DNA of 41,059 nt, from positions 9,500-50,558 of the forward strand of contig MLAK01000897.1 in NCBI GenBank assembly GCA_001839685.1. Direction: 5' to 3'. A model generated the notes under the pieces. It was not told where the DNA came from, made no database searches, and saw nothing but the letters and a program-made list of their open reading frames with translations. The DNA is from Tritrichomonas foetus. Taxonomy: Eukaryota > Parabasalia > Tritrichomonadida > Tritrichomonadidae. Position numbers and translations under genes: made by a program. Positions 8,501 to 18,370 of this stretch are shown piece by piece; positions within the stretch are counted from its first letter, which is position 1, and each line of letters starts with the position of its first letter.

Positions 8501-10533
8501 TCATTGAAAAAGCAAAGAAATACCCAAATTCTCAAGATACTCAAAACTATGCATTAGGAGTTATATGTGCTGTTATTGAAGGTGATCCTCTCATCATTGA
8601 TACAGATGTTGCTGAATTTATTCTTCCATTTTTGAATTCTGAAGATTCTTCCATCTCTGAAATTACTATTCAAACTGTTTCTAACCTAGTTGAGCAACTT
8701 ATTCCAAGAGATCCATTTCCAAAAGACCGTATAAAGGATAAAATCACCAACAACGAAACTCAAAGTGAAAAACAACAAGAAAAAACCGAAAATAAAGATA
8801 ATGAAGAAGAAAATAACGAAGACGATGATTTGGTTACTCCTGCTTGTGAGAAGTTCAATTCAATTTATGATGATTTAGTTAGAGAAAATGTTGATAAATC
8901 AAATTACGATGATTTTTATTTTTCCGATATGTGTATCAAAAAGTCTAAAAATTATATTTCTCGAATTATGAATCGCGAAGAATCTAATGATTCCAAATTT
9001 CTTTCAAAATACTTTCCAAGCAACACAATAAATCAGCGCATTGCTCTTCATAAGGTGCTGTATAACTATTTTGTTGATGATCCAGAATTTTCCACTAATC
9101 TTATGGTTAGTTTCGTAAATAATCAAACACATGATGAAGAAACATTTTATTATCGTCACTACATATTTTGGAGATCAATTATTCGCTTTTTTGGATGCGA
9201 ATTTATCAAAAAGATCATTGAAATATGTGTAAAAATAAACCAAGATGATCTTGCCACTATTTATGTAATTTCTGAAGTTGTTAGTGGAATGATAACAGCC
9301 TTTAAATGCTTTAAATATGAACAAATTGAAACAATTAAACCTTTGTTATTTGATCTTCTGAAATTAATGTTTACTTCGCAGAATACAAATTCTACATTTT
9401 CATGGTTCATGATAATCACAAGCGCAATCTCTGCGTATGATGCTCGTAGATATTTTTGGTTGTTTGATTTCATGAAAACTCTTCAGTTTGAAAACACACC
9501 TAAAGGATTTCGTCAACGAGGTGAAATTGCTAAAGTGTTGACGTATTTTACAAATAATAGTCCTGAAAAATTTTCCGAAGTGTTTCCAAAATATGTTGAC
9601 TCACTTTTCTCATCGAAAGTAATGAAGCTTGATTCACACCGAAATACTATGATAGATTTTCTTGTGTCAATGTTCGACACTTGTCTAACAAAAGATTGGA
9701 TTGAGCAAAAGAAGCAATTTTTCTATGATTACATTTTACCTGCTGATGATAGATTCATTGCTCGTTTAATCATTGAGCTGTTCCATGAACATTCATTTTG
9801 GTCAATAAGCGCAATGCCACTTTGCATTGATAATATTGAAGAATGGACCAAATCATTAATTGAAGATAAAGATCAAGAGGAGCAAGAACTTGGAATTCGT
9901 GCTTTATCAACATTGATGATTTCTGGTATTGTTCCAGCTGTTGCCAAATTACCATTGACTAAACAAACAGCAAAACCTGTGATTTTAAGAGTTCTTGAAC
10001 AGCTTACATTATCAAATGATAAAAATTGGCCTGCACAAGTTAATGTTTTAGTTCAATTGCTTCTTTTCTTATCTTCTTCGTTTTTCCTCATTGATGATTC
10101 ACTTGTTGAAGCAATAATCTGGGATGTAATCAGTCCTGCTTTACTTCATCCTAATTCAGAAGTTCAGGATTCTGCATCTATTCTACTTTCTTTCATTTTT
10201 AAGTCGTTTGGCTGTATTCGTGCAAAAATTACTGTTTTTTCAACAATGTTCGAAAAAATGCTCACTGATGAAGACTCTACACAAAGAATTGCAGGTGCAA
10301 AAGGTCTTTTTGCTGTTGTTTGGTCAACATTGATATTCGATGATGTTCCTGATTACATTACTAGTGCTTTTTCAGCACTCCAGGATGCAGCAGAAACCGA
10401 TTCTACTGTCACTGATGTGATTAATCAATTCTTCAGTGAATTTTGGTCAGATCATGAAGAAAACTTCACAGAAAATGCCGCAATCCAACTTTCACCTTAC
10501 AAAGATTCACTAAGACCAAGTTATATCACATAA
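5563..10533 (+). CDS. Blm10/PA200 (PSME4) family proteasome activator
   Basis: A 1656-residue all-helical HEAT-repeat protein, somewhat shorter than human PA200 (about 1840) and yeast Blm10 (about 2140). Members cap the 20S proteasome and open its gate. An early FDWRPIYNQLF segment (about residues 111-121) matches the family's 'DWRPLY' region. A low-complexity acidic/Gln insertion lies at about residues 1060-1090. The C-terminus, EFWSDHEENF through SLRPSYIT, follows the family's closing helix and tail. PA200 and Blm10 end in a hydrophobic-Tyr-X tail (YYA type) that docks into the 20S alpha ring; here the tail is Y-I-T, so the penultimate Tyr is Ile. The first 550 bp are richer in G+C than the rest. 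The start is the ATG directly after ACCATCAAAA. The stop is TAAG. Confidence 0.85.
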   Translation: MSIVNTERSETYIKLLPPEIRNRISTTQKEWKTLILENLESVLSSNDDLLITHWVENLNMYVATEVFTFTIEEVEKIAQICYHFIVTSQLFHLVVELIPTFIIIVDPYIKINVTFDWRPIYNQLFKYGLSSSKRKSRKVTNIYLQLFFPFIESCQRFFPPGATEEILEEFSHLWNPKGPLYSLGCALVCLFLPVNQGKHDLWFDDIISKYALFDSIVADFIFLPIFAKLSYQPISEFNWSPHVPFFFHKLAIFLQIPVTPIGAATEPPEESSLNFDGAQFFIPEEIDSNEIHQKFGQLFINLLSTSAKEAIKEHLTKLLLLIAPLHSPLPQNASEKVINLTMEFLNVLILLYCKRVKSDRRKKNLIPALTEDDHQWFVSSILPVYILELYGNSKCEQLNQLVQLMPSVAIPTIFDTLQRLTDYQHLKEPALRTMYSIAPTVVATKEMLEPFKIILTPFVNDITSSDVETSVWVFKLFKLFAWCTPIDESLSDWAFSVARQCVNYCASAVGEDFEKSLVLMEMALSSISRAVEPQVYKGMIQIVENSLNDLPINNMNHLIDSLEPNAYGKWCFNELTERNVAITKCLVRSSLPFINLYKEKILKFIKQAILSEDKKIRIQTYSLTKWTIRAFVRAILKLPKVQGVSAINENSVIWNPPTEESVNSAITLINDIFPVIKDLFARDGYQHQRYAIKLTRACVKGIICAASGFDYEMAEKDPEKVALKKKRFPHASMFQYTFPSASKKAKELIEWLISIVSPDLHHKVISDILVIFSNAVVPVDYLAYQDKDILSHIEEIWLDTRLSTLLPSDQALLPIHNYWLALKFYSSWLQSMEFPFTEFSKSIIDCAMKFILSPFPSVRDSLTTFFMHVIKAYPNEITAYENQFKAEFSSAFKTAPVQALSTISLIVGVLSVTTVSIENFHFIVDIALVICQPMPPDVPDDWIRVLRNTIAVIFDGNDFTRSPFNVEEIYQERLRLVKGIIEKAKKYPNSQDTQNYALGVICAVIEGDPLIIDTDVAEFILPFLNSEDSSISEITIQTVSNLVEQLIPRDPFPKDRIKDKITNNETQSEKQQEKTENKDNEEENNEDDDLVTPACEKFNSIYDDLVRENVDKSNYDDFYFSDMCIKKSKNYISRIMNREESNDSKFLSKYFPSNTINQRIALHKVLYNYFVDDPEFSTNLMVSFVNNQTHDEETFYYRHYIFWRSIIRFFGCEFIKKIIEICVKINQDDLATIYVISEVVSGMITAFKCFKYEQIETIKPLLFDLLKLMFTSQNTNSTFSWFMIITSAISAYDARRYFWLFDFMKTLQFENTPKGFRQRGEIAKVLTYFTNNSPEKFSEVFPKYVDSLFSSKVMKLDSHRNTMIDFLVSMFDTCLTKDWIEQKKQFFYDYILPADDRFIARLIIELFHEHSFWSISAMPLCIDNIEEWTKSLIEDKDQEEQELGIRALSTLMISGIVPAVAKLPLTKQTAKPVILRVLEQLTLSNDKNWPAQVNVLVQLLLFLSSSFFLIDDSLVEAIIWDVISPALLHPNSEVQDSASILLSFIFKSFGCIRAKITVFSTMFEKMLTDEDSTQRIAGAKGLFAVVWSTLIFDDVPDYITSAFSALQDAAETDSTVTDVINQFFSEFWSDHEENFTENAAIQLSPYKDSLRPSYIT

Positions 10534-10775
10534 GGAGTTTTATTTATTCGGATGTGCTTTTAATATTTGTATTGTAATTTCACCTATCTCTTTATATATA
10601 TATAGATATGTCAATGTTATTATTGATTTTCTATAAATAAATACATTTATCTAATTTCTTCCTAATTATTTTATATTCCATTTCGAATGAAGAATAACAT
10701 ATTCAGTGGAAGTGTGCAAATTTTTTACCTTTCTATTCATGTGAGATAAAAATATATCGGCTGGCTGGATCTAAT

Positions 10776-10810
<35 letters not shown>

Positions 10811-11055
10811 AAGATCGAATGCCACGAATGGTGATCGAGCAAAATATAACAAAATAATAAAATTAAAATAAAAATTCATACGTAAATTAGTTCTTTATGA
10901 TAAAATATAACCGATATATTAAAAAAAGCCCTAATATCATAATAGATTATCACAAAAATAACAAAATAATCATCAATACAATCAAATATTTGATAAAAAT
11001 TCACCAAAAGTAAAAAAGAAAAAATGAACGAAGAAAGGAAAAGATACTAAATAAG
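10534..11055. other. Convergent intergenic region with AT microsatellite
   Basis: About 520 bp between the 3' ends of two convergent genes. It contains an AT-dinucleotide microsatellite at about 10777-10811 and a shorter TATATA stretch near 10595. I see no gene or structured RNA. Confidence 0.75.
10777..10811. repeat. AT dinucleotide microsatellite
   Basis: A nearly uninterrupted run of alternating A and T, with one AA break, in the convergent 3' intergenic region. Confidence 0.9.
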
Positions 11056-14000
11056 TTAAGCTTCTTGTTGATGACCTGGCGGATTCAAAATTCTATCACA
11101 CTTTGTAACAATGTCGATTAATCCAAGTTCAGACGCTCTTTTAGCAATTTGTGGAATCATTTCACCCATTCTTTCTCTGACTGCCAAAAGCATTGCTTCA
11201 TTTATATAGTCATACTCGATCATCATTGAGCATTGGATTTTGGTATCAGTGTAACATGATAGGATAAGGTTCAAAATAATTTGCCTGTTACCTTTGGCTT
11301 GTAATTTCCTAATGAGGGCAGATTGAACGTATTCTTTAATTCCAGGATTCATTGAATTCATCATTGAAAGCGAATTCATGATTTGTTCAACATTCATTTC
11401 AAGCAACATATTTGAAGCTCGAAGTGAAGCAGCTTTTGGATTAATTTGAATGAGGTCATTAAGTTCAATAAGAAGGTCACGTTCGCCATTAATCATAAAG
11501 AGTGATCCCAATGCTAGTGCAGCAGTTTCCCCACGCATTAAATTATATTCTTTCTTATTTGGAGTACCTCTATCAACGAAGAATTGACATAGCTTCAGTT
11601 GAAACATAGTTTTAGCCTTCCTGTCTTCGACTATTGCTCTATCTTCTTCAGTTTGACCATTTAATGCTTCAGTTAGACAGTAAATTGCATGACCTAACAA
11701 ATTAATTTGTTGCATGAGATCAGTTTCGTCGTCGAATAGTCTGAAGCTTGCATCTGCTGCTGCTTCCCAGTTTCCAAGCTTCCTATTAATGTTAAACATT
11801 GTGTGGCGACATTGACGAGCTTCAAAGAAATGAAGTGTATTTGTCCAAATGAAGCGTGAATATTCTACACCTTTCTGAGTAAGAATATACTTTTCTAATG
11901 AGTTGATAGTATTAGTACTAATTGCAGGTAGATAAAATTTATGTAAGAAAAGATCATTTCTTTCTTCACCTGTCTTTGTATCAAGGTATTCAAATGCAGT
12001 TTCATAATCACGATAAGAAACTAGGAAAGCTAACGAATTGGGTTTTGTTACTGCATTCTTTATCATGTAATCATAAAATGGATCTCTTTCTTTCATATTT
12101 TTTGGAGAAAGTGTAACTTTAATCTGCTGGAAAACGAAAAGAGGTCCAATAGTCTTTTGTACAGATTGAGGAACAGGGATTTTTTGTGCAATTTTGTTTA
12201 CTGTTGTCATATCAAAGATCATATTATGTGTCATTGAAGCAAATGGTTGATAATATCGATCATAATAAGTCTTACCTGTATCAAAATCATCGAATTTGAG
12301 GTTCTTTAGTTTACCAAGCATTGTTTTAACTGCTTTGGTTTGTCCAAGTATGATCATTTTCTTAATTTGATCAAGAACTATTGGCTGGATCTTCAAATTC
12401 AATGATCTGGAAATTTCCATCTTATCAATGTTGCTACAAAGTCTTGCAAATTCCAACTTCTTCTTGGAATAATAACCAAAATCATAAGAAATATGGAATT
12501 TACAATATGGATTATATGCAATAAATGCATTTGAACATTTTATCCATTGCATTTGAGCATCAGTTCCTTTGAAGTATTGAAGATATGGCTCGATCTTCTT
12601 CTTGAAGACTTCCAAATATTTAATTTCATCTTCAATTGAGTTCACTTTAACTTCGTCGATGATCTTGAGGACTTTATCCTTCCATCTCTGATAAAGACCA
12701 TTTTTGTCAGCGAAGAACTGATGAAGATATGGAAATGCACGACGATAGTACGGTGTACTATCGATCATATCAATAAGTTTTTGTAAATCATTGTCGGTGA
12801 AAAGTGAAGCAGTATCCTTATTTATCATAAAGATACATTCAGGATGTCTTGCAAAGGATTCAATGACGGTTGAAAGATCAAAAATATTCGAATCTTGTGC
12901 GATTATATCTGGTAATAATGAAAGGCTTCGAATAATGTCTGTTTTTGATTTCGGACATTCTTGAATCAAGTATTGAACAACACCATCAATATGGAAGAAT
13001 CGAGATGAAATCAAATCAAATCTATCTTGGAATTGCCTCAATATGATACACATTTTTTCTGGACAATCTAAACTAAGTTGGAATAGTTTCAGGATAGGTG
13101 CACTCCAATCATCAGGATCAACACATTTCTTAATATATTCAATAGCAAGATTGAATTTATCAGCTTCGAAAATTGCATCAACCACTTGAACTGGTTCAGT
13201 TTCTGTCGTTATCTTATGAATATTATAATATAAACGAATGTTTTCTAACTCCTCAAGATCTGATTCAGGTGCAGCATAATCACAAATATCTAAAACAAAC
13301 ATTGTAGCATCATTAAAGTTTTTATGATCGAATTCTTCAAAGATCTTTGAATAAAGTTTCTTATGATCAATTTTATAAATATAGTCTTCAATGTCATCAA
13401 GATTGTTATTCTTTAATTGTGTGATAATCATTGGTTTCTTCTTATTGGTGAATGATTTATTAATGGATTTCTTGATTTCTTGGGAAACTTTATCGCTGGT
13501 ATTTAAGACTTGATAGAAGTTATGATGAAGGGCAAGAGCCATTGATACAATTGGTTCTTCATCAATGTGTTTTTCAACAAATTTTTCGCGAATTTCAAAC
13601 CACTCAAGGTTATTTATGATGAATGGGAAAAGATCGACTTTGAAAATCGCCGCAAGTTGCTCAGTTTTCTTTTCATTATCGATGTTAAATGGTCCAGCAA
13701 GAGCTTTTCGCATATCAAAAGTAAAAACACTTTCTAAATTGCCATCAGAATCAGGGAAAAGTGAAGCAGATTCAAAATAAAGGACACAGTTGGAAACAAA
13801 AGTCAGAAGATTCTTAGAAACTGTAATATTTTTCAAATGGCCTACGGATTTTTTATTATTTCCGATTTGCTCAAGAGGTGATTGATCAATAGCTTTGGCG
13901 GATTTCATGGCTGCATCCCACATCATGTTTCCTCTAATACATTGGAGTGCTTGTTCAGTACTCATGGCCTTCATCCTTGGTTGTAGAATTCGAATATAAT

Positions 14001-15645
14001 CTTTTTTAGTTTCCAAAGTTTCTTTAATCATTTGGCGGTTCAAGGTAGAACAAGTTAGATCTAAAATAGCTGTTTCGCGTTGCTTTTCAAGTTCACCTGT
14101 TAATTGCTGGTTTTGATATATTAAATGTGCTGCATGTGCACGTAAATAGAATTTTCGGTGGTAGGGAGTAAATTTCGTCCTTTCGTCAGCAGCATCCCAT
14201 TTCTTTTGTTCGATAAATTGATAGACTTCATTTGTATCACGATGTAAATAATTTGATATTGAAGCGCTGTCATTTTTCTTTGGTTTCTTGCTTGAAAATA
14301 TAGCGTTAGCACCATTGAAGAATGGATTATCTGGAGAAAATTCGAGCAGGAGTTTGATTAGCTTTCCAGCAATGATAGGATGACAAATATATGAATCATT
14401 GCTTTTTTGTTTGATGAAAATAAGAGAGAAAAGATCAATTAATACGTTCTTTCTGACATCTGGTGTAATTGTGTTTAAATGATTTTTAATTGTATGCATG
14501 TTTTGCTTTAATTGTTTTGAAGGAGCTTTGAAAGAGCTCAAAAATACACGAAGAAGCATATATGCTTTAATTACATCGAAATCCATTTTCCTGTGATTAT
14601 CAGGAATCAAAAAGTAATTTTTATTGGCTAGTTCGAGAACTGTTGGTGTACCTAAAGAAAATTGGAAGTGATAAGTAATAGAATGTTCAATAAGCTCTTG
14701 AGGGGAAATTCCATCTGGCTTATAAAATGTTATGGATTGCATTAAGGCAATATCATTTCTTAAGCGTAAAATTGACTCAAAAACAGGTGATTTACTATAA
14801 TCTCCGTTTAGCAATTCCCCGTATTTTTCTGGGTTCGATAAAATCAATTCGTAGTTTTTGATGATATAGAATGGAACGGCGCCACGATAGATGGAAAGAT
14901 CATCTGGAAGTTTGTTCGGGTTTTTGCTGTTCAAGAAATTTGTGAAAAACTTGTCAAAGTAATCAAAAAAGTGAGTCTGATTGATAATCGCTAAATCCAC
15001 TATTTTGCATTGTGGAGTCTTCAATGCGAACTTTTTCTGTAAAAGAAGGGCGAAATCGTGATTTGTGTAAACGATAGGATATTTGAAGAATAAGACGAAG
15101 TTTTTGGGATCGACTTCCAATTTTTGGAAGAAATCGAAATCTGGATTAACGATAAATGAAAGAGCTTCGGGCCCAATCGCTTTGAACATGACCTCTGATC
15201 CTATTTTCTGGAGAATTTCGGCGAATTCTGGCAAAAGCGTGTAAAATAATCCTGGAAGTGAATCTCTGAAAAGTAGGAAATAGAAACAAGTTGGATGCGC
15301 CATTGCTTCTGGAATTTCTGGCTGGGCAAGAAGTGGCTTCAATGCCGCGGTAAATTCGGTTTTAGAATTCTCGAAATCGATTTTTGCCATCTTGATCGAT
15401 AAATCGTCCTTTAATTCTTTGTATGGTTTGAGAGTAGTAACTAAACTCCATCGTTCATCTAAATAATTGTCTGTTTTTGGAAATACGTCGAGAAGACACA
15501 TCAAAAAATTTTGGAATTTCGAATCTTCGATGTATGTTGTTAATAACAGGGAAAACAATTTTTCGGATTTTTCATGGCAAAAGTTGAAATACAGCCAAGC
15601 ACTTGGATATGTCGGGAAAAGAGAAGGAAAATGAACGCTTGACAT
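11056..15645 (-). CDS. Spastizin (SPG15/ZFYVE26)-like alpha-solenoid
   Basis: A 1529-residue, almost entirely helical protein. The last 300 residues follow the pattern I know for the C-terminus of animal spastizin. At about 1255-1300 there is a helix pair with 'HFFEARQCRHTMFNINRKLG' then WEAAADASFRLF. At about 1465-1520 a block with DTKIQC, YINEAMLLAV and a final CDRIL corresponds to spastizin's last helices. In animals spastizin partners spatacsin and the AP-5 adaptor on late endosomes and lysosomes. Human spastizin is longer (about 2540) and has a FYVE zinc finger; I see no FYVE cysteine cluster here. The neighbouring gene is AP-5 beta-like, which supports the call. Alternatives are another Vps16/Nup-type solenoid. 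An initiator-like TCATTG lies 11 nt upstream of the ATG. Confidence 0.6.
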   Translation of the reverse strand: MSSVHFPSLFPTYPSAWLYFNFCHEKSEKLFSLLLTTYIEDSKFQNFLMCLLDVFPKTDNYLDERWSLVTTLKPYKELKDDLSIKMAKIDFENSKTEFTAALKPLLAQPEIPEAMAHPTCFYFLLFRDSLPGLFYTLLPEFAEILQKIGSEVMFKAIGPEALSFIVNPDFDFFQKLEVDPKNFVLFFKYPIVYTNHDFALLLQKKFALKTPQCKIVDLAIINQTHFFDYFDKFFTNFLNSKNPNKLPDDLSIYRGAVPFYIIKNYELILSNPEKYGELLNGDYSKSPVFESILRLRNDIALMQSITFYKPDGISPQELIEHSITYHFQFSLGTPTVLELANKNYFLIPDNHRKMDFDVIKAYMLLRVFLSSFKAPSKQLKQNMHTIKNHLNTITPDVRKNVLIDLFSLIFIKQKSNDSYICHPIIAGKLIKLLLEFSPDNPFFNGANAIFSSKKPKKNDSASISNYLHRDTNEVYQFIEQKKWDAADERTKFTPYHRKFYLRAHAAHLIYQNQQLTGELEKQRETAILDLTCSTLNRQMIKETLETKKDYIRILQPRMKAMSTEQALQCIRGNMMWDAAMKSAKAIDQSPLEQIGNNKKSVGHLKNITVSKNLLTFVSNCVLYFESASLFPDSDGNLESVFTFDMRKALAGPFNIDNEKKTEQLAAIFKVDLFPFIINNLEWFEIREKFVEKHIDEEPIVSMALALHHNFYQVLNTSDKVSQEIKKSINKSFTNKKKPMIITQLKNNNLDDIEDYIYKIDHKKLYSKIFEEFDHKNFNDATMFVLDICDYAAPESDLEELENIRLYYNIHKITTETEPVQVVDAIFEADKFNLAIEYIKKCVDPDDWSAPILKLFQLSLDCPEKMCIILRQFQDRFDLISSRFFHIDGVVQYLIQECPKSKTDIIRSLSLLPDIIAQDSNIFDLSTVIESFARHPECIFMINKDTASLFTDNDLQKLIDMIDSTPYYRRAFPYLHQFFADKNGLYQRWKDKVLKIIDEVKVNSIEDEIKYLEVFKKKIEPYLQYFKGTDAQMQWIKCSNAFIAYNPYCKFHISYDFGYYSKKKLEFARLCSNIDKMEISRSLNLKIQPIVLDQIKKMIILGQTKAVKTMLGKLKNLKFDDFDTGKTYYDRYYQPFASMTHNMIFDMTTVNKIAQKIPVPQSVQKTIGPLFVFQQIKVTLSPKNMKERDPFYDYMIKNAVTKPNSLAFLVSYRDYETAFEYLDTKTGEERNDLFLHKFYLPAISTNTINSLEKYILTQKGVEYSRFIWTNTLHFFEARQCRHTMFNINRKLGNWEAAADASFRLFDDETDLMQQINLLGHAIYCLTEALNGQTEEDRAIVEDRKAKTMFQLKLCQFFVDRGTPNKKEYNLMRGETAALALGSLFMINGERDLLIELNDLIQINPKAASLRASNMLLEMNVEQIMNSLSMMNSMNPGIKEYVQSALIRKLQAKGNRQIILNLILSCYTDTKIQCSMMIEYDYINEAMLLAVRERMGEMIPQIAKRASELGLIDIVTKCDRILNPPGHQQEA

Positions 15646-16253
15646 GTTGAATCAATGAGACGCAGTAGGTAAACGGTCGCCAATCATTCAAAAAAAAGAC
15701 AATTATTGATAATAATATACAAATTTCTATCGTCTTTGAAAACTTTTTGAATAGAAATAAAATTTTGAGTATCACTTTTTATTAGGAATCAGAATACACA
15801 TTCTTTCTCCATTTTTACAGCAGCTTTGAGATCTTAACTATTGGCAAGTAACAGATTTCAATAATTCTAGAATCAACAATCAATATTTATTATTTACTAT
15901 TCATTTTTCAAGCTGATTCATTCTCGTTCTGATTGTTGAGATTCTCCAATTCCTAATTTTCAATGACACTCAAATTATTGATAATTACTTTAGCGGCATA
16001 TATAATTTTTCATATAAATAATTACATGACACTTTTTAAATTTGTCATTTGCTTTGTGAAAACTCAAATGGAAACAATAAACTTTCTTGGTTATGATCAA
16101 GTAATAATCATTGTGATTAAATATTGAATTCAAGTGAACTTGTTGCAGATAATTTTTCTCCTAAAATTATCCATTCTCCATAAATGGGTTCCTTTAATAA
16201 ATTTCATTGATAAGAGGTATATGAGAAAAAGAATCATGAACGTATGAAATATT
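15646..16253. other. Intergenic region between two minus-strand genes
   Basis: About 600 bp holding the presumed promoter of the spastizin-like gene on its left edge and the 3' flank of the AP-5 beta-like gene on its right edge. AT-rich; nothing else recognisable. Confidence 0.7.
15653..15658 (-). promoter_or_regulatory. Initiator-like TCATTG
   Basis: On the minus strand this reads TCATTG, one base off the trichomonad initiator TCAYTW. Its A would give an 11-nt leader before the ATG at 15645. Confidence 0.4.
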
Positions 16254-18224
16254 TTACTTAGCATTGAAAAGATTACGCAAGAATTGGTCAATTAAGACAA
16301 GCATTTCTATTGTTGGTGCCTTAAACATTACATTTGTTGAGTTTGGACCAATATTTTCTGCCTTGAAACACACCACATGTCCATCTGGGGTAACAACTGT
16401 TGCTTGAAGGCGATTCTCTTCTTGTCTTTCAGCGACTCTTCCAAAAACAACATCGTTGATTTTTTCCACAAATTTTGAAAAGTTGATTGGAAGTACTAAA
16501 CGTGCTTCTTCTCCTTCATTCCAAGCTGTGGCAAAGTCGGCTTCATGTGGAGACAAGAATTCATCAACAGTAATTTCAATTTCACCTAATCGAGCCATCT
16601 GTGATTCACCCTCTGATGTAGTGTATGAGCAAATTGCATCAATGCGGCATGTTCCAGCTTTCCTTGGTTTCATTTCAAAACGAACTTGCTTAAAATCAGT
16701 CATTGTTGGAAGCATTGCAAGTCCATCGAATTCGAAGAACTCACTATTAGAAAGTGTAAATTCTACACCATAAATAGGTGTTGCTGGTTTATATCGAATT
16801 GTCAGTACAATTGTAGTCTTTGTACGTCCTGTTGTAGAAACGGTTCGATCTTCGATTAAAAATTGATCATCAATAATTTCTAATTTGAAGTTTGGATCAA
16901 CGTTTGAACCAGAATAGTTAATTTTTGGCATATTTTTTAATGCAGCCTCTCTTATTATTGGATCATCAGAATTCTTTAATTGATTTAATTTGTCAGTAGC
17001 AAAAGCGGCTTCAATGGAGCCCTGGTTACCACTAAGACGTTTCAAGTAATGAAATAGAGTTGGATCATTTGCATTATTTATTGCAGAAAGTGGTGGATTG
17101 TTAGTTTCGAGTAAAACTTGAGAACATATCTTTCTATCAGGGAAAAGTGATAAGAAAGTACGTAAAGTGTGTTGAACGTTTGGCTTTTGACTTTGGAATA
17201 AATTAAACCAGTGTCTGTCAAAACTTTCAGTTGTTTTGAAAAATCGTGAAAAGAACATGAAAAGATCATCTGGACCAAATCTTGATGCAATTGCAAAAAC
17301 TGCAATCACTAGGGAATTATCCGGTTGTTCATTTACGAAATCAACAAGGTTTGTGTTTTCTTCTATTGATTTTATATTAGGTGCTAATAATTGGCTTTTT
17401 GCAGCAATGAGTTCGTTACTATCATATGGTGTGAAAAGCGATTCTCCATCAACATCATAGATATCTTTAAATCCAAGAAGAACAGTTGGAACACCAAATT
17501 GGGATAATGGTGAATTGATTAACGATAAGGCAGTATCTTTTGGAACCTTATTGGCTGCCATTGCAGTATGAAGCAAAAGGGGGTCATTTGGAACTAATGG
17601 AAATGGTGGATTGTAATCTTTTGAAAACATGACGGATTCAAACGGTGAGAGTGACCACCAGCGTTTTTCAAAGAATTCATCCAATTGTTGAGTTTTTCCA
17701 CTTTTTGCATAGGCCATCTCTGGAAAAGCGGTTGGAATCATATTTTTGGTAGATTCTTCAATTAAAAGTTCGTCCGATAGGTTGATAAGCTCTGGATTGG
17801 CGTAGTATAACTCGAGGAGACACTGCGTATAAACGGTTCGAAGATGGGGTGGAACATCTGCTTTTGCATCAAGCGCGCTTGTGAATAAGTAGTTAACAAA
17901 GTATTCAACACCTTGGACTTCTTTGTAATTGATAATCCAAAGTTTGGTTTGAGCTGTCACGCCGACTGTTTTCGATGATAATTGATCGGAATTAATCAAA
18001 ATCGTGCATAAATTTTTCACGCGCTCGAAAATGTTTTTGCAGCTGCTGAAAAACGAATATTCTTCGACGAGAAAATTGAGAATGTTTTGAGCATGAATTG
18101 GTTCATATGTTTGAAAAGATCGTTCGATTGATTCTAACACGCTATCTGGAGAAACATCAAATGCGCTCCCAGAATTAATTTTTTCCATGTATTCATATAA
18201 TTTATCGTGCCCAATATGTGACAT
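16254..18224 (-). CDS. AP5B1: AP-5 complex subunit beta-like adaptin
   Basis: A 656-residue protein with an N-terminal helical solenoid (about 1-430) and a C-terminal beta-sandwich appendage (about 445-656). Near residue 140 a TQCLLELYYANPEL segment matches AP-5 beta's 'CLREL...P' helix. In the appendage, PIYGVEF (about 485) and a KPRKAG...SYTTSEG stretch (about 520-540) match animal AP5B1 'PIYSLEL' and 'YTTSTG' by eye. AP-5 is a clathrin-independent adaptor on late endosomes that works with spatacsin (SPG11) and spastizin (SPG15). Human AP5B1 has 878 residues, so this copy is short. The next gene downstream on the same strand is spastizin-like. The stop reads TAAA. Other beta adaptins (AP-1 to AP-4, COPI) are less likely, since the trunk motifs of those families are not seen. 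Confidence 0.75.
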   Translation of the reverse strand: MSHIGHDKLYEYMEKINSGSAFDVSPDSVLESIERSFQTYEPIHAQNILNFLVEEYSFFSSCKNIFERVKNLCTILINSDQLSSKTVGVTAQTKLWIINYKEVQGVEYFVNYLFTSALDAKADVPPHLRTVYTQCLLELYYANPELINLSDELLIEESTKNMIPTAFPEMAYAKSGKTQQLDEFFEKRWWSLSPFESVMFSKDYNPPFPLVPNDPLLLHTAMAANKVPKDTALSLINSPLSQFGVPTVLLGFKDIYDVDGESLFTPYDSNELIAAKSQLLAPNIKSIEENTNLVDFVNEQPDNSLVIAVFAIASRFGPDDLFMFFSRFFKTTESFDRHWFNLFQSQKPNVQHTLRTFLSLFPDRKICSQVLLETNNPPLSAINNANDPTLFHYLKRLSGNQGSIEAAFATDKLNQLKNSDDPIIREAALKNMPKINYSGSNVDPNFKLEIIDDQFLIEDRTVSTTGRTKTTIVLTIRYKPATPIYGVEFTLSNSEFFEFDGLAMLPTMTDFKQVRFEMKPRKAGTCRIDAICSYTTSEGESQMARLGEIEITVDEFLSPHEADFATAWNEGEEARLVLPINFSKFVEKINDVVFGRVAERQEENRLQATVVTPDGHVVCFKAENIGPNSTNVMFKAPTIEMLVLIDQFLRNLFNAK

Positions 18225-18370
18225 TGTAAGTTAGATTTTGACATGTCATATGAAAAAGCAGTTCAGGAATGTATCGATACGATCATTTCACTCAGAAATT
18301 GAAATGAAATTTTATCAGGTTAAGTTAACTAAGTATTAACCTAAACCTTAATTATTTTTTCAGTTTTTAT

